A stretch of 48,910 bases of DNA from Promethearchaeota archaeon. Its GTDB lineage: Archaea; Asgardarchaeota; Lokiarchaeia; Sigynarchaeales; SOKP01. The notes beneath the pieces are model-generated. The model ran no database searches, was not told the origin of the DNA, and saw nothing but the letters and a program-made list of their open reading frames with translations. How positions within the stretch are numbered: the stretch's first letter is position 1; every line of letters begins with the position of its first letter. Positions 19,262 through 27,392 of the stretch are shown here, in pieces. The position numbers and the translations under genes are program-made. Where the stretch lies: contig JAHLWT010000059.1 in the NCBI GenBank assembly GCA_019057775.1, forward strand, positions 1-48,910, read 5' to 3'.

Positions 19262-19399
19262 TTAGTATTGAGTTAAGCATAAGCATTCAACTTCTTCAAA
19301 TTCTTCCAAATCTTCTCTATATATCTCGGTTTTACCCCTGCCATTACATATTTGACATTCATCCCGTAAATGAATTAATTTTAGATTATTTTCAATCAT
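19262..19399 (-). CDS. Zinc-finger micro-protein, 45 aa
   Basis: A short ORF from ATG 19399 to TAA 19262, too small for usual gene calling. It reads IHLRDECQICNGRGKTEIYR and then EFEEVECLC: a C-x2-C-x-G-x-G-K knuckle plus C-x-C, i.e. four Cys in the pattern of a DnaJ-type zinc finger. It lies 47 bases upstream of the MYG1-family gene on the same strand, so it is probably the first gene of that transcript and a possible partner. A plus-strand frame overlapping it (19201-19443) lacks any recognisable feature. Confidence 0.5.
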   Translation of the reverse strand: MIENNLKLIHLRDECQICNGRGKTEIYREDLEEFEEVECLCLTQY

Positions 19400-19515
19400 A
19401 TCACATTAATATTGCAGGTTATTTTAAAGAAAAAAAACAATGAAATTTCAATGAGATTCAATTTTGTGTCCCACTCAAAATTAATTTTAAAATCCATTAT
19501 CCCAATTATGTTACT

Positions 19516-20397
19516 ATGGATGTGAAAGAATTATTAGAAAAACATGAGAATTTAGGGAAACAACTAGAGAAAATTCCACTTAAACGCAAAATTACATATA
19601 AAGAAGAATTAGAAAATGGAAAACTCATTGGAAAACCACGATTTGAACCATCACTATATGAGTGGGAACCTAAAATGCTTGCATCTTTAAGGGATCACTT
19701 GCAAGATATATGGAACTTTTTTGAAGACAATTCGTATTGGTTTGATGACGAATTAAAAAAAATAATACTATTCAATACACGTCGGTTATCAAAAAAATCG
19801 ATAGTCTTCTTATTAGAGCGTAATATTTGGGAAACAGATGAAGTTTATGGAGCATATTTAATAGAACCTCAGCAAGAAAAAGTTGAGATTAGTTATTATC
19901 GTTTCGAATATAAATTTAAAACGTTTATATTTGAAGAATTAGATAAAGAAACTCGTAGACAGTGGATCTGCACTAACGCACTTCAACAAATACAACAACA
20001 ATTTAGATTTCTTTGGAAAAAAATAGAGATTGAAATTCATACTTGTCAAGAGGAAACATACCATCGACCTATATCAATTAAAATTACTGATGTAGATTTG
20101 ATCAAACAGTATGATATTTGCATTAAATTACTAAAAATATCAAAAGAAGCAGCTCTATTAATGTTGGGGAGATTAGAGGAGTTGTGGCTTCTAAAGGCTA
20201 TTAACCGAATTAAAATTGATCGAGAAGAGAAACTTCTCTCCCTTGCAGAATCAAAAGGGGTAATTGATAATTCAAATAAAAAATTATTTATACAGATTCG
20301 TACCCAATATAACCTTCTAAAACATACAACTTCATTTAATGTAGAAAATTGTAATGTTGAAAACTTAATAAACCAGTTTAATCAATACTTAAATTAG
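19516..20397 (+). CDS. HEPN-like protein (DUF4145-type C-terminus), putative toxin of an MNT pair
   Basis: 293 residues from ATG 19516. The N-terminal half is unrecognised (YEWEPKMLASLRDHLQDIWN). The C-terminal 100 residues follow the DUF4145/HEPN pattern: KEAALLMLGRLEELWLLKAI, SLAESKGVIDNSNKKLFIQI, then RTQYNLLKH (Arg262, His270), matching the R-x2-x-N-x3-H signature of that family. HEPN domains are typically RNases. Forty bases downstream lies a minimal nucleotidyltransferase gene, the usual antitoxin partner of HEPN toxins, which AMPylates the HEPN protein. The spacing to the NTase ATG, with a strong Shine-Dalgarno in between, supports one operon. It ends in TAG. Confidence 0.6.
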   Translation: MDVKELLEKHENLGKQLEKIPLKRKITYKEELENGKLIGKPRFEPSLYEWEPKMLASLRDHLQDIWNFFEDNSYWFDDELKKIILFNTRRLSKKSIVFLLERNIWETDEVYGAYLIEPQQEKVEISYYRFEYKFKTFIFEELDKETRRQWICTNALQQIQQQFRFLWKKIEIEIHTCQEETYHRPISIKITDVDLIKQYDICIKLLKISKEAALLMLGRLEELWLLKAINRIKIDREEKLLSLAESKGVIDNSNKKLFIQIRTQYNLLKHTTSFNVENCNVENLINQFNQYLN

Positions 20398-20437
20398 ACA
20401 AAAAAATAATTTTATTTAATTGGGAGGAAGATTTGAA

Positions 20438-20803
20438 ATGTCTGTTAGAAGAGAATATGAACAAGCCTATGCCTCTTTCTGGAGAAGCTTAAAGAATTTT
20501 TTGTTAAATAATTCTGGTCTTAAAGTGAGTGGAGTGGCACGCTCTGGTTCAAGGAAAGAAGGAACTCACAAAAGCAGAAGCGATTTAGATGTTATTTTTG
20601 CTATTCATGGAGATCCTGAGAAAAGAGAGGTATATCCGCCATTGATAGAGCGCTTAAAGAAGGGGCTTAATGTTCGTAGTGATAAAGGAAGCAGTTATAA
20701 TGTCATTAAAATCTGGAAGAATAAAATCTCGTGTCATTTAGTTTTACGCACCGAATCAGATTTTAAGGCACAAGTAAAAAGCCAAAAATATAGAAAAGAA
20801 TAA
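20438..20803 (+). CDS. Minimal nucleotidyltransferase (MNT), putative antitoxin
   Basis: 121 residues from ATG 20438; GGGAGG at 20422-20427 gives proper spacing to this ATG rather than to the upstream TTG. The active site follows the MNT consensus G-S-x10-D-x-D exactly: SGSRKEGTHKSRSDLDVIFA. A third acidic residue is not obvious: the strand that usually carries it reads ISCHLVLRT. This may mean reduced or lost catalysis. MNT proteins neutralise HEPN toxins by nucleotide transfer, and the HEPN-like gene is immediately upstream. It is followed 114 bases later by a PLD nuclease gene. Confidence 0.75.
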   Translation: MSVRREYEQAYASFWRSLKNFLLNNSGLKVSGVARSGSRKEGTHKSRSDLDVIFAIHGDPEKREVYPPLIERLKKGLNVRSDKGSSYNVIKIWKNKISCHLVLRTESDFKAQVKSQKYRKE

Positions 20804-20917
20804 CTCATATCATCGAAATTCATTATCTTGCTTTACTCAATTTAACCATAATTCCATTACATCATAAAATGTAGGGTCAATAGGAATATAAGTTTTCAAC
20901 ATAGGAGGAGAGTATTA

Positions 20918-21541
20918 GTGGTAAAATTTTTAACCACACTTGAAACATCGGCTCGAATTGAAAAAATCGTCAGAGAAGCAAAAGAAAAGTTAATATTAAT
21001 AAGTCCTTACTTAAAAATGAATAAATTGTTCTATGACCGATTAAAGGATGCCGATGCAAATGGAATTAAAATAACTTTCATATACGGAAAGCAAGACCTT
21101 GTTCCCGATCAGTTAGAGCAGCTTAGTAAATTGAAAAATCTTGGGATTTTTTATTGCGAAAACCTTCATGCTAAATGCTATTGTAATGAAGAGACAATGG
21201 TGATAACATCATTAAACCTGCTTGAGTTTTCCCAAAGTCACAACCGAGAGATGGGTATTTTAATAAAAAGACAAAAGGATTTGGAGTTATACAATAAAGC
21301 TATAATAGAAATAAAGTCAATCATAAATTCATCTAATATTGAGAAACAAAGCAAAATTAACAGAAGTTACGACCAATCTAAGATTGGATCCTGGGATGAT
21401 ATACAAGAGGTATGTTTTTGTATCCGGTGTGGTAATATAAGGGCAATTCCAGATGATCCTTACTGTAAGAAATGCTATTTTGAATCTACTTTTGATAAAC
21501 CATTATGTGAAGATTGCTACCGTGAAGAGATGAAAAATTAA
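20918..21541 (+). CDS. PLD-family nuclease with zinc-ribbon tail
   Basis: 207 residues from GTG 20918; AGGAGGAG at 20903-20910 fixes this start. Residues 1-125 form a phospholipase D-type nuclease with a single HKD motif: LHAKCYCNEETMVITSLNLL (His84-x-Lys86, Ser98, Asn100). One HKD site per chain means it works as a dimer, like Nuc/BfiI-type enzymes. The tail holds three Cys pairs (CFCIRCGNIRAIP, YCKKC, CEDC), a zinc-ribbon array likely to bind DNA or RNA. Context next to the HEPN/MNT pair suggests the defence role, which is inferred. Confidence 0.75.
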   Translation: MVKFLTTLETSARIEKIVREAKEKLILISPYLKMNKLFYDRLKDADANGIKITFIYGKQDLVPDQLEQLSKLKNLGIFYCENLHAKCYCNEETMVITSLNLLEFSQSHNREMGILIKRQKDLELYNKAIIEIKSIINSSNIEKQSKINRSYDQSKIGSWDDIQEVCFCIRCGNIRAIPDDPYCKKCYFESTFDKPLCEDCYREEMKN

Positions 21542-21668
21542 TTTTAGAATCCCTCATTTGATTATTGAATAAGCTAATAGAAAATAATTTAGTCAAAACA
21601 CTTTAACATAAATATTTAATAGAAAATCATTCTAATACAAATAGAATTTTAAATAATAGTGATAATTT

Positions 21669-22529
21669 TTGAATTTAGAAGAAGGTTTTTCTGATGTTTT
21701 TTGGTGGCTTTACGATATTAAAGGCATTTGGATAATACTAAAAATAATCAAGAATAATTTTTATAATCCAAATGATATAATTCCTAATATTTCAAATGAT
21801 TATATCAAAGATCAATTGGTAACTGAAATAATAATGAAATTTTGTAAATTAGCTGAGGATCTTGGTGCACTATTAATGAGTAAAGATAACGATAAGATTA
21901 AGTTTACTTCAAATTATATTAATTATGAGCCATACCAAGTGAAAAACTTTTTTGAAAATTTAAATTCGAGTTTATCAGAAGTTTTCATAAGAGAATTATT
22001 TAATTTTCCACCAAAAGCCTTTAACCTTAATAATAAGAATATCCTTAAATTAGAATCGTCATATTTATTTGTTAAAAGTTGTCTCGAAGTAATTAGTAGA
22101 GATTACTTAAAGTATAGAAATGTTTATAACGCTTATAAGCATGGATATCGAATATGGTTTAAGGATTTAGGTACATATCCTCATTTAGAAATAAGTATAG
22201 AGAATACTTTAGAAGAAAAAAAATATGATAGAGCTTTAATATATTTTGATTCTAAATTGTTGAGAACAAAGTTAAATAACATGAAAATGATATTATATGA
22301 AGATTTCGATCTTTCTAAGATGTTTAATGTGTTTTATGAAAATTGCTTATCAGTCCTAAAGCTTATCAGTGTGTTTTTATATAATTTATGGCAATTCTAT
22401 AATAAAGATTTAGAAGAAGAAATTGCTCTTTTTTCTGATCCCAGTTTTGATATTCTAAAAGATCCTAAGTATGAACACAAATTTTACAGAAATTTAATAG
22501 AGAGAGAATTGTATAAATTTAAATTTTGA
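21669..22529 (+). CDS. HEPN-like all-helical protein
   Basis: 286 residues from a TTG start; no better start is visible. It is predicted all-helical and contains YRNVYNAYKHGYRIW (Arg150, His158). The R-x2-Y-N-x2-K-H pattern is nearly the same as RTQYNLLKH in the protein at 19516. I infer a HEPN-related fold, but the Arg-His spacing is longer than the canonical R-x4-6-H, so RNase activity is uncertain. It stands downstream of the PLD gene and may belong to the same cluster. Confidence 0.5.
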   Translation: MNLEEGFSDVFWWLYDIKGIWIILKIIKNNFYNPNDIIPNISNDYIKDQLVTEIIMKFCKLAEDLGALLMSKDNDKIKFTSNYINYEPYQVKNFFENLNSSLSEVFIRELFNFPPKAFNLNNKNILKLESSYLFVKSCLEVISRDYLKYRNVYNAYKHGYRIWFKDLGTYPHLEISIENTLEEKKYDRALIYFDSKLLRTKLNNMKMILYEDFDLSKMFNVFYENCLSVLKLISVFLYNLWQFYNKDLEEEIALFSDPSFDILKDPKYEHKFYRNLIERELYKFKF

Positions 22530-22714
22530 TGTTTAAAAATTAAATGTTAGCTAATTTCACATGATTTCAGCAAAAATTCAAAATAGCATAATGACCTGTA
22601 TTCAATTTAGTTATTATAGTTGAATTCAGCTATCTAAATATAAAGAAAAAAACTATCCTCCATATTTTGAGTTGAGTAGTTTTTTAACCGCATGGAATTC
22701 CCAAATCACCCAAT
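22530..22714. other. Intergenic region
   Basis: AT-rich stretch with no gene seen. It separates the HEPN-like gene from the convergent LRR relic. Confidence 0.25.
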
Positions 22715-23048
22715 TCACAATTTTAGAGACAATACCTTCAGTTTTTTTCTTTCTATTAATAATTTTCTAAAGGTCAAAGAAAGGAAGTCCAATTCTTGTG
22801 TATTATAACCGTTCTTTTTCGAGGACCATCTTCAAAATAAACTATTCAAACATTCTGGGAGAGTTGATAACTGATTATGTCTTAACCGTAGTCTTTGAAG
22901 CGATTTAAGATTGCCTATGAACTCCGGAAGAGTCGTTAGTTTATTGTTTCTCAAATCAAACTGAGTTATTTGATTCGAGTTCTTTTAATTTTCCTATTTC
23001 TATTTCTTCTCCACAATCCTCACAGATAATAAAATCTTTCGATTTCAT
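22715..23048 (-). pseudogene. Zinc-ribbon plus leucine-rich-repeat protein, decayed
   Basis: Three minus-strand frames together spell an LRR protein. Frame one (ATG 23048) starts MKSKDFIICEDCGEEIEIGK. Frame two reads [20 protein letters not shown] and [16 protein letters not shown], two textbook LRR units of 23 residues, to TGA at 22832. Frame three reads TQELDFLSLTFRKLLIERKK to TGA at 22715. Upstream of the ATG the frame also holds LEIICKNCES, giving a C-x2-C-x17-C-x2-C zinc ribbon if it is real; that part overlaps the start of the plus-strand gene at 23068. At least two indels and loss of most repeats mark it as a relic. Confidence 0.7.
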
Positions 23049-23067
23049 ACTATCGGTTACAATTATT

Positions 23068-23337
23068 ATGCTTTCACAATTTTTACAAATAATTTCTAGT
23101 GAAGATAAATTAAATGCATTGAATATTTATAATGCTAATATGAAGATTTTTACTTATGGGAGAAAAGAACAAGATAAAAAAATTCTTGAGGACTTTAGAA
23201 CTTATTTTTTAGATGAGTGCTTAAAATCAGACATAATGATTGACGAGAAATATTATGTAGAACAAATGATTAAAGTATTTGAAGAATATGAAATGAAAAG
23301 TCAAGAGAGACCACATAGAAGAAGAACCGTATTTTAA
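23068..23337 (+). CDS. Hypothetical protein, 89 aa
   Basis: The ORF runs from ATG 23068, with an alternative ATG at 23140 that would avoid the overlap with the zinc-ribbon relic on the other strand. The sequence is charged and helical (KKILEDFRTYFLDECLKSDI; YVEQMIKVFEEYEMKSQERP). No motif is recognised. It could be a small partner of the HEPN protein 270 bases downstream. Confidence 0.4.
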   Translation: MLSQFLQIISSEDKLNALNIYNANMKIFTYGRKEQDKKILEDFRTYFLDECLKSDIMIDEKYYVEQMIKVFEEYEMKSQERPHRRRTVF

Positions 23338-23456
23338 GAAATGACGATCATAACTCCTCTTTATCAATAGAATAATCATAAACATTTTGAAAATCATAAT
23401 ATACAGCGACTAGTTTCTTCATAATGAAATAATAATTTTACCATATATTTATATTA

Positions 23457-23555
23457 TGCCATAACGGCAGAAAATGCGTACTGCCACATGAAAATTGCTC
23501 AGAATGTGGATCTTTTTTAAAAGCTCCTTTAGTTGGCTGTTATAGATATCATTAA
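23457..23555 (+). other. Zinc-knuckle relic or micro-ORF
   Basis: The open frame reads CHNGRKCVLPHENCSECGSF and ends LVGCYRYH, TAA. Five cysteines in C-x5-C-x6-C-x2-C order look like a real zinc module, but there is no start codon in frame. It is probably the end of a lost gene in the space before the HEPN protein. Confidence 0.3.
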
Positions 23556-23610
23556 AATATTTTTTATTACGAGAAAATTTATTATTTGAAATAACTTATT
23601 TTATAATTAA

Positions 23611-25479
23611 ATGGACAAGAGTTTAATTGAGTTTCTTGAAGAAGATTTCAGCAAGATAATTGAAAAATTTCCAGAATCACCATTTCTTTGGCCACCGAAT
23701 TCACTCAGTCTCGCGATCTCATTTGATTTTTTTGAAGCATTAATAAATAGGACCTGTTTTGAGATACCTTTTCATCCCAATATATCTGTTGGTGAAGATT
23801 TTAATAACAGGGGTAGAGCTTTTGAAGAAGAATTTTTTGAAAATTATGAGATTGATCCTAAAACATTTGTTATTTCTCATTATGATTTAACTCTCTATAC
23901 CAATTCTAACCGTCTTTATTTATTATTATTATATCGCATTGTATACGAATATTTACTCGAAGAGTCCACTGTTAACGAAATTTACTCAAAATTAAAACAG
24001 CAATGGGTTGAATACCTCGAAAATGATGAAATTAACATAACCTTTATTATACCAATGCCCAATGTGAAGGTATATAATGACGTGGAACTAATAAAATCAA
24101 AAATAAATTTAAAGAGCAAGCTTAATTCATGGATTTTGGCAAAACATGAAAATAAGTGTATAAATTCTTGGAAGAGTTTTTTGATCTATAAGACAACAAT
24201 ACCAGCAAAATTTTATCATTCTGATGAAGAATATCACGGAAGAAGCGCAGAATTTAATCAGATATTTGAAAATGATTGGAAGAAGAAGAAAAGAGAGATC
24301 CAAGAGATTATCTTCACATTTTATCTTAATAATATTGCGTTTTCTTATGGTTTTTTTATAGAATTACTTCCCTGGTGGATACAATTTAATTTTACAGATT
24401 TTATGAGATTATTCAATGAATCGACTGGTCCTACCCTACGATTAACTAGCGATGATTGCGTACAAATTTTTCAAATCTATCCAGATTTAGTTGAGAGTGA
24501 GCTTTTTAGCAATGATGAATATATCATAATATGGCACCATTATATGCAATTACATAATTTAGACTTTACTCCCGATGTAATTTTTAATATTTTTGTGTTA
24601 TTTGAGTATTTATTTGGAGATAATTCAGATCAAAAAGTTTCTTTTAAAATTGCATTTTATTCATCTATGTTCTTAACCTCTGATAAGAAATCTTTTATTT
24701 CGATGTTTAAATTTATGAAAAAATCTTATGGTGTTCGCAGTAGTCTCACGCATGGTAATGAATGGCGCCATAGAATAGATAGAATTATCGAAACCTATCC
24801 TGAGATTAGAAATCATTTGGATTTATTGAAAAAATGGTGTTTAATACTTAATTCAACTCTTAAAAAGATAATTTCGCGTAAATTAATAAATACAGATATT
24901 CTTAATGACATTAATGAATTAAATGATGAAAAAGATCAATTCAAAAAAGCTAATTATCTAGTTTGGCTTGGTTCTTATTATGAAATGAAAAATCAATACT
25001 CAGAAGCATTGAAAGTCTATCTCGAAAGTCTAGACCTCTTTTATAATATTGATAAGTTGGAGAAATCAAATAAGATTGAAAATTTGATAAAGAAAATATT
25101 AAAAAAAGAGGGATTAATAATATACAGAGAAGAATTAAATCTTATCTCTAAGGAGTTAGAATTAATAACTAAATTTAATGAAGACAAGAAAGAGATGGCT
25201 AGGAAATTAAATGAAAGATTAAAGATTTTTTTTTCAATTAAGCAAAAAGATGATGAAAGATCACGCTTACCGGTTAATGGTATTGATATTATGAGAATAT
25301 TTGGAGTTCCAGAATCTCCTTTAATAGGCAGGATTTTTAAGATAATTTTGATAAAAATTGAAAAAGGAGTAATTAAAGAGAAATTATTAACAAGAGAATA
25401 TCTTTTAAAATATCTTGTGGAAAATAAAGATATTATAATAGAATTGGCTGAAAATGAAACAAAATTTAGAAATAGATAA
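23611..25479 (+). CDS. HEPN ribonuclease-like protein with TPR and tRNA-nucleotidyltransferase-type C-terminus
   Basis: 622 residues from ATG 23611. Residues 320-385 match the Apea-like HEPN domain: FNIFVLFEYLFGDNSDQK, then KKSYGVRSSLTHGNEWRH with the canonical R-x4-H (Arg376, His381). A TPR-like helix pair follows (YLVWLGSYYEMKNQYSEALK). Residues 554-603 read PVNGIDIMRIFGVPESPLIG and EKGVIKEKLLTREYLLKYL, the signature of the C-terminal RNA-binding domain of CCA-adding enzymes. The N-terminal 300 residues are unrecognised. A HEPN RNase joined to a tRNA-type binding domain suggests a tRNA-cutting abortive-infection effector. This is an inference; no partner gene is evident, apart from the small gene at 23068. 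Confidence 0.7.
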   Translation: MDKSLIEFLEEDFSKIIEKFPESPFLWPPNSLSLAISFDFFEALINRTCFEIPFHPNISVGEDFNNRGRAFEEEFFENYEIDPKTFVISHYDLTLYTNSNRLYLLLLYRIVYEYLLEESTVNEIYSKLKQQWVEYLENDEINITFIIPMPNVKVYNDVELIKSKINLKSKLNSWILAKHENKCINSWKSFLIYKTTIPAKFYHSDEEYHGRSAEFNQIFENDWKKKKREIQEIIFTFYLNNIAFSYGFFIELLPWWIQFNFTDFMRLFNESTGPTLRLTSDDCVQIFQIYPDLVESELFSNDEYIIIWHHYMQLHNLDFTPDVIFNIFVLFEYLFGDNSDQKVSFKIAFYSSMFLTSDKKSFISMFKFMKKSYGVRSSLTHGNEWRHRIDRIIETYPEIRNHLDLLKKWCLILNSTLKKIISRKLINTDILNDINELNDEKDQFKKANYLVWLGSYYEMKNQYSEALKVYLESLDLFYNIDKLEKSNKIENLIKKILKKEGLIIYREELNLISKELELITKFNEDKKEMARKLNERLKIFFSIKQKDDERSRLPVNGIDIMRIFGVPESPLIGRIFKIILIKIEKGVIKEKLLTREYLLKYLVENKDIIIELAENETKFRNR

Positions 25480-25525
25480 AAATTTTATTTATCATTATAA
25501 AATATTAGAATTATTATAGGGGATA

Positions 25526-25738
25526 TTGTATCCAGGGCTTTTTTTTACCATGAGGGGCGCTATTAGACTTGTCCATTTGGAATCAAGTGAAGTTAAGCGT
25601 GTAAAGCTTATGGACTTACTTAAAAATTATAAAAAAAACGTGTTTTTAATTATTATGAAATTTTTTTTATTTAACGTGAAATGTTACAGTTTATTATATT
25701 TAATTAAACAAATTCTGAGACCTTTTTTCAGAATATAA
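25526..25738 (+). other. Weak ORF, possible relic
   Basis: The first half reads GAIRLVHLESSEVKRVKLMD and looks coding; the second half turns into hydrophobic low-complexity sequence that runs into the hairpin at 25712. It has a TTG start only and no motif. It is most likely the N-terminal remnant of a lost gene. Confidence 0.2.
25712..25734. terminator. Hairpin between convergent genes
   Basis: ATTCTGA and TCAGAAT form a perfect 7-bp stem around a 9-base T-rich loop, with T-rich DNA on both sides. It lies between the plus-strand HEPN region and the minus-strand HNH gene, where it could stop transcription from both directions. Confidence 0.45.
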
Positions 25739-25748
25739 TTTTTAAAAA

Positions 25749-26006
25749 TTATTCTTTAGCAACTTTTCTAACTGTATCTGCTATATTACCCCTTTTTTTA
25801 TATTGCCATTTTTTTATCCTTTGCCATCTATATTTATCATTTTTTTTAAGCCATCTCAACCAAGTTAGGGGAGTTTTATCTCCTTTTGATCTATTACATG
25901 CTTGACATGCTTTCACTGTAGTAACCCCTCCTTTACTTTTTGGTTTGATATGTTCCTTTTCTATTTTCCAAGAACTCCCACAGTATTTACAAACTTTTTC
26001 TATCAT
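25749..26006 (-). CDS. Small HNH endonuclease
   Basis: 85 residues from ATG 26006. A complete HNH core is visible: VCKYCGSSWKIEKEHIKPKS and ACQACNRSKGDKTP (two C-x2-C zinc pairs, catalytic His in EHI, Asn and Lys in NRSKGDK). It is the size of a phage- or plasmid-encoded homing or packaging nuclease. Its start overlaps the stop of the preceding gene by four bases (ATGA), which means translational coupling in one operon. Confidence 0.85.
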   Translation of the reverse strand: MIEKVCKYCGSSWKIEKEHIKPKSKGGVTTVKACQACNRSKGDKTPLTWLRWLKKNDKYRWQRIKKWQYKKRGNIADTVRKVAKE

Positions 26007-26446
26007 CTTTTCTTTTCACGATTTTTATATTTTAATATGATTAGCTTGAAAGATTTTCTAAGGTGCTTAGGTAACACTATAATCAATTTATTATCAAGTT
26101 CTTTTCTAAACTGCTTGAAATTTTCTACTTCAATGATTTCATTTTTCTCCCATGTATGATTTTCCAATAATAACTCAATTCTATAAATAGTTTTATTATC
26201 TTTAGATTGTATCTCTAATATTTTAAAGGGAGAATCTAAAATTCGTTCCCAACCTCCTAAGTTACCTTTGGGAGTGTAATAAGTTTTTAAAAGACCATAT
26301 TCACCCATCTCAAAAAAATGTTTCCAACCATTAATATCTTTGAATAGAACTTTTAATTTGGTAGTTGCTGATAAGACTTTTTTAAATTCATTAAGAGGTT
26401 TTTCGAAAGAACTCGGAAATAGAAAATCTTCATTACACATTAACAT
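26003..26446 (-). CDS. Hypothetical protein coupled to HNH nuclease
   Basis: 147 residues from ATG 26446 (the start MLMCNEDF allows a second ATG two codons later). It is a mixed alpha/beta sequence with YYTPKGNLGGWERILDSPFK and a basic end (HLRKSFKLIILKYKNREKKR). No family is recognised. It overlaps the HNH gene by four bases, so it may direct or control the nuclease. Confidence 0.55.
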   Translation of the reverse strand: MLMCNEDFLFPSSFEKPLNEFKKVLSATTKLKVLFKDINGWKHFFEMGEYGLLKTYYTPKGNLGGWERILDSPFKILEIQSKDNKTIYRIELLLENHTWEKNEIIEVENFKQFRKELDNKLIIVLPKHLRKSFKLIILKYKNREKKR

Positions 26447-26576
26447 AAGCTCCTTTACATTTATTTTGTCAAGAATTTTTCCTTTAGGGATTATTCATTT
26501 AAATTTTCTTTAGTTTAAAATTCTTTAATACAATTTTTTTAGGCTCTTTATTACGAAATCTTTCTCAAAACTAACT

Positions 26577-27035
26577 TTACAAAATATTCTTTATTCTTGA
26601 ATCATTTAAAATTCTTTCTGTTAAATCAGGATAATACTCTGGTATTCTATCGTATATTTCAATATCTTCGGGATCGATATAAATATATTCCTTTTCATAT
26701 CTCATTAGATATTTATCTTTTCTTAAATTATCATAATTCTTCATAAGGAAATGAAAACCTTTTAAACAAAGATCAAAATTTTTTAGGTTATAATTATCAC
26801 TATCGAGAATCTGAAGTATTCTAATAACTCTCTGTAGATCTTCGATTTTTTCAAATTTAAAATTAAAATCGTTAAGGTCAATTATTTCAAAGTCTTTATG
26901 GTCGATTAACATAAGATCTAATCCATAGTGAGCAATATAGTGTTCCCCATTTTTTAAATCCAGAATTATTTTAACAATTCTCTCAAAAGAGATAAAATAT
27001 CTTTGAATTGTAAAAATTTTATCATAAACTATAAA
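26577..27035 (-). CDS. Hypothetical protein, 5' end missing
   Basis: The conventional start is ATG 26912 (111 residues), but the same frame is open to 27035 and reads as protein (FISFERIVKIILDLKNGEHY, IAHYGLDLMLIDHKDFEIID) with no start codon upstream. The gene was probably longer. HYGLDLMLI followed by FEIIDLND faintly recalls a kinase catalytic loop and D-x-G region, but key residues are absent and I do not assign the family. Confidence 0.4.
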   Translation of the reverse strand, partial: FIVYDKIFTIQRYFISFERIVKIILDLKNGEHYIAHYGLDLMLIDHKDFEIIDLNDFNFKFEKIEDLQRVIRILQILDSDNYNLKNFDLCLKGFHFLMKNYDNLRKDKYLMRYEKEYIYIDPEDIEIYDRIPEYYPDLTERILNDSRIKNIL

Positions 27036-27089
27036 TCAATAGCTCTGATCTTCTATCATATTAAATTTCAATACCAACTATAAAAAATA

Positions 27090-27191
27090 CTATTTAGGAT
27101 ATTCAAATACCTTTTTAGTATTTTTTCTGATCCACTTAAGCTGTTTTTCCGTTAAATTAATCCTATAATTAAAGTTGGAATTGTAGACCAT
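27090..27191 (-). CDS. Micro-protein, 33 aa
   Basis: ATG 27191 to TAG 27090 reads NYRINLTEKQLKWIRKNTKK and ends VFEYPK. It is strongly protein-like (an amphipathic helix after a short strand), similar in size to small DNA-binding proteins of mobile elements. It sits in the same minus-strand run as the neighbouring small genes. Confidence 0.4.
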   Translation of the reverse strand: MVYNSNFNYRINLTEKQLKWIRKNTKKVFEYPK

Positions 27192-27392
27192 AAACCTTTT
27201 TTTATAAAAACTACTCTTTTATTCCAAATTTCATCTTATCTCTTAAGTTTTATCCAGAATATATTTCTCAATTTATCTCTCTGGACTGAAGAAACTCTAA
27301 AGGAGAAATTGACAATTATTTATCCATTATAAAAATCCAAAAGAATTGAAATAAAAAGAAAAAAAAGAGAATGGAAGAGAAAAGCATTTCTA

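Noticed and set aside
19201..19443. Plus-strand 80-codon ORF between MYG1 and the HEPN-like gene
   Set aside because: The opposite strand encodes a convincing four-cysteine protein, and the plus-strand sequence is hydrophobic low-quality translation.
20826..20904. Minus-strand ORF reading TYIPIDPTFYDVMELWLN, similar to the N-terminus of Rho-binding (ROF) proteins
   Set aside because: It is only 20 codons long before a stop, lies on the strand opposite the PLD gene's ribosome-binding site, and could be chance.
26790..26990. Kinase-like catalytic loop in the open frame at 26577-27035 (HYGLDLMLI, then FEIIDLND)
   Set aside because: The catalytic Asp context, the Lys-Glu pair and glycine loop are absent, and the region is too short for a kinase domain.
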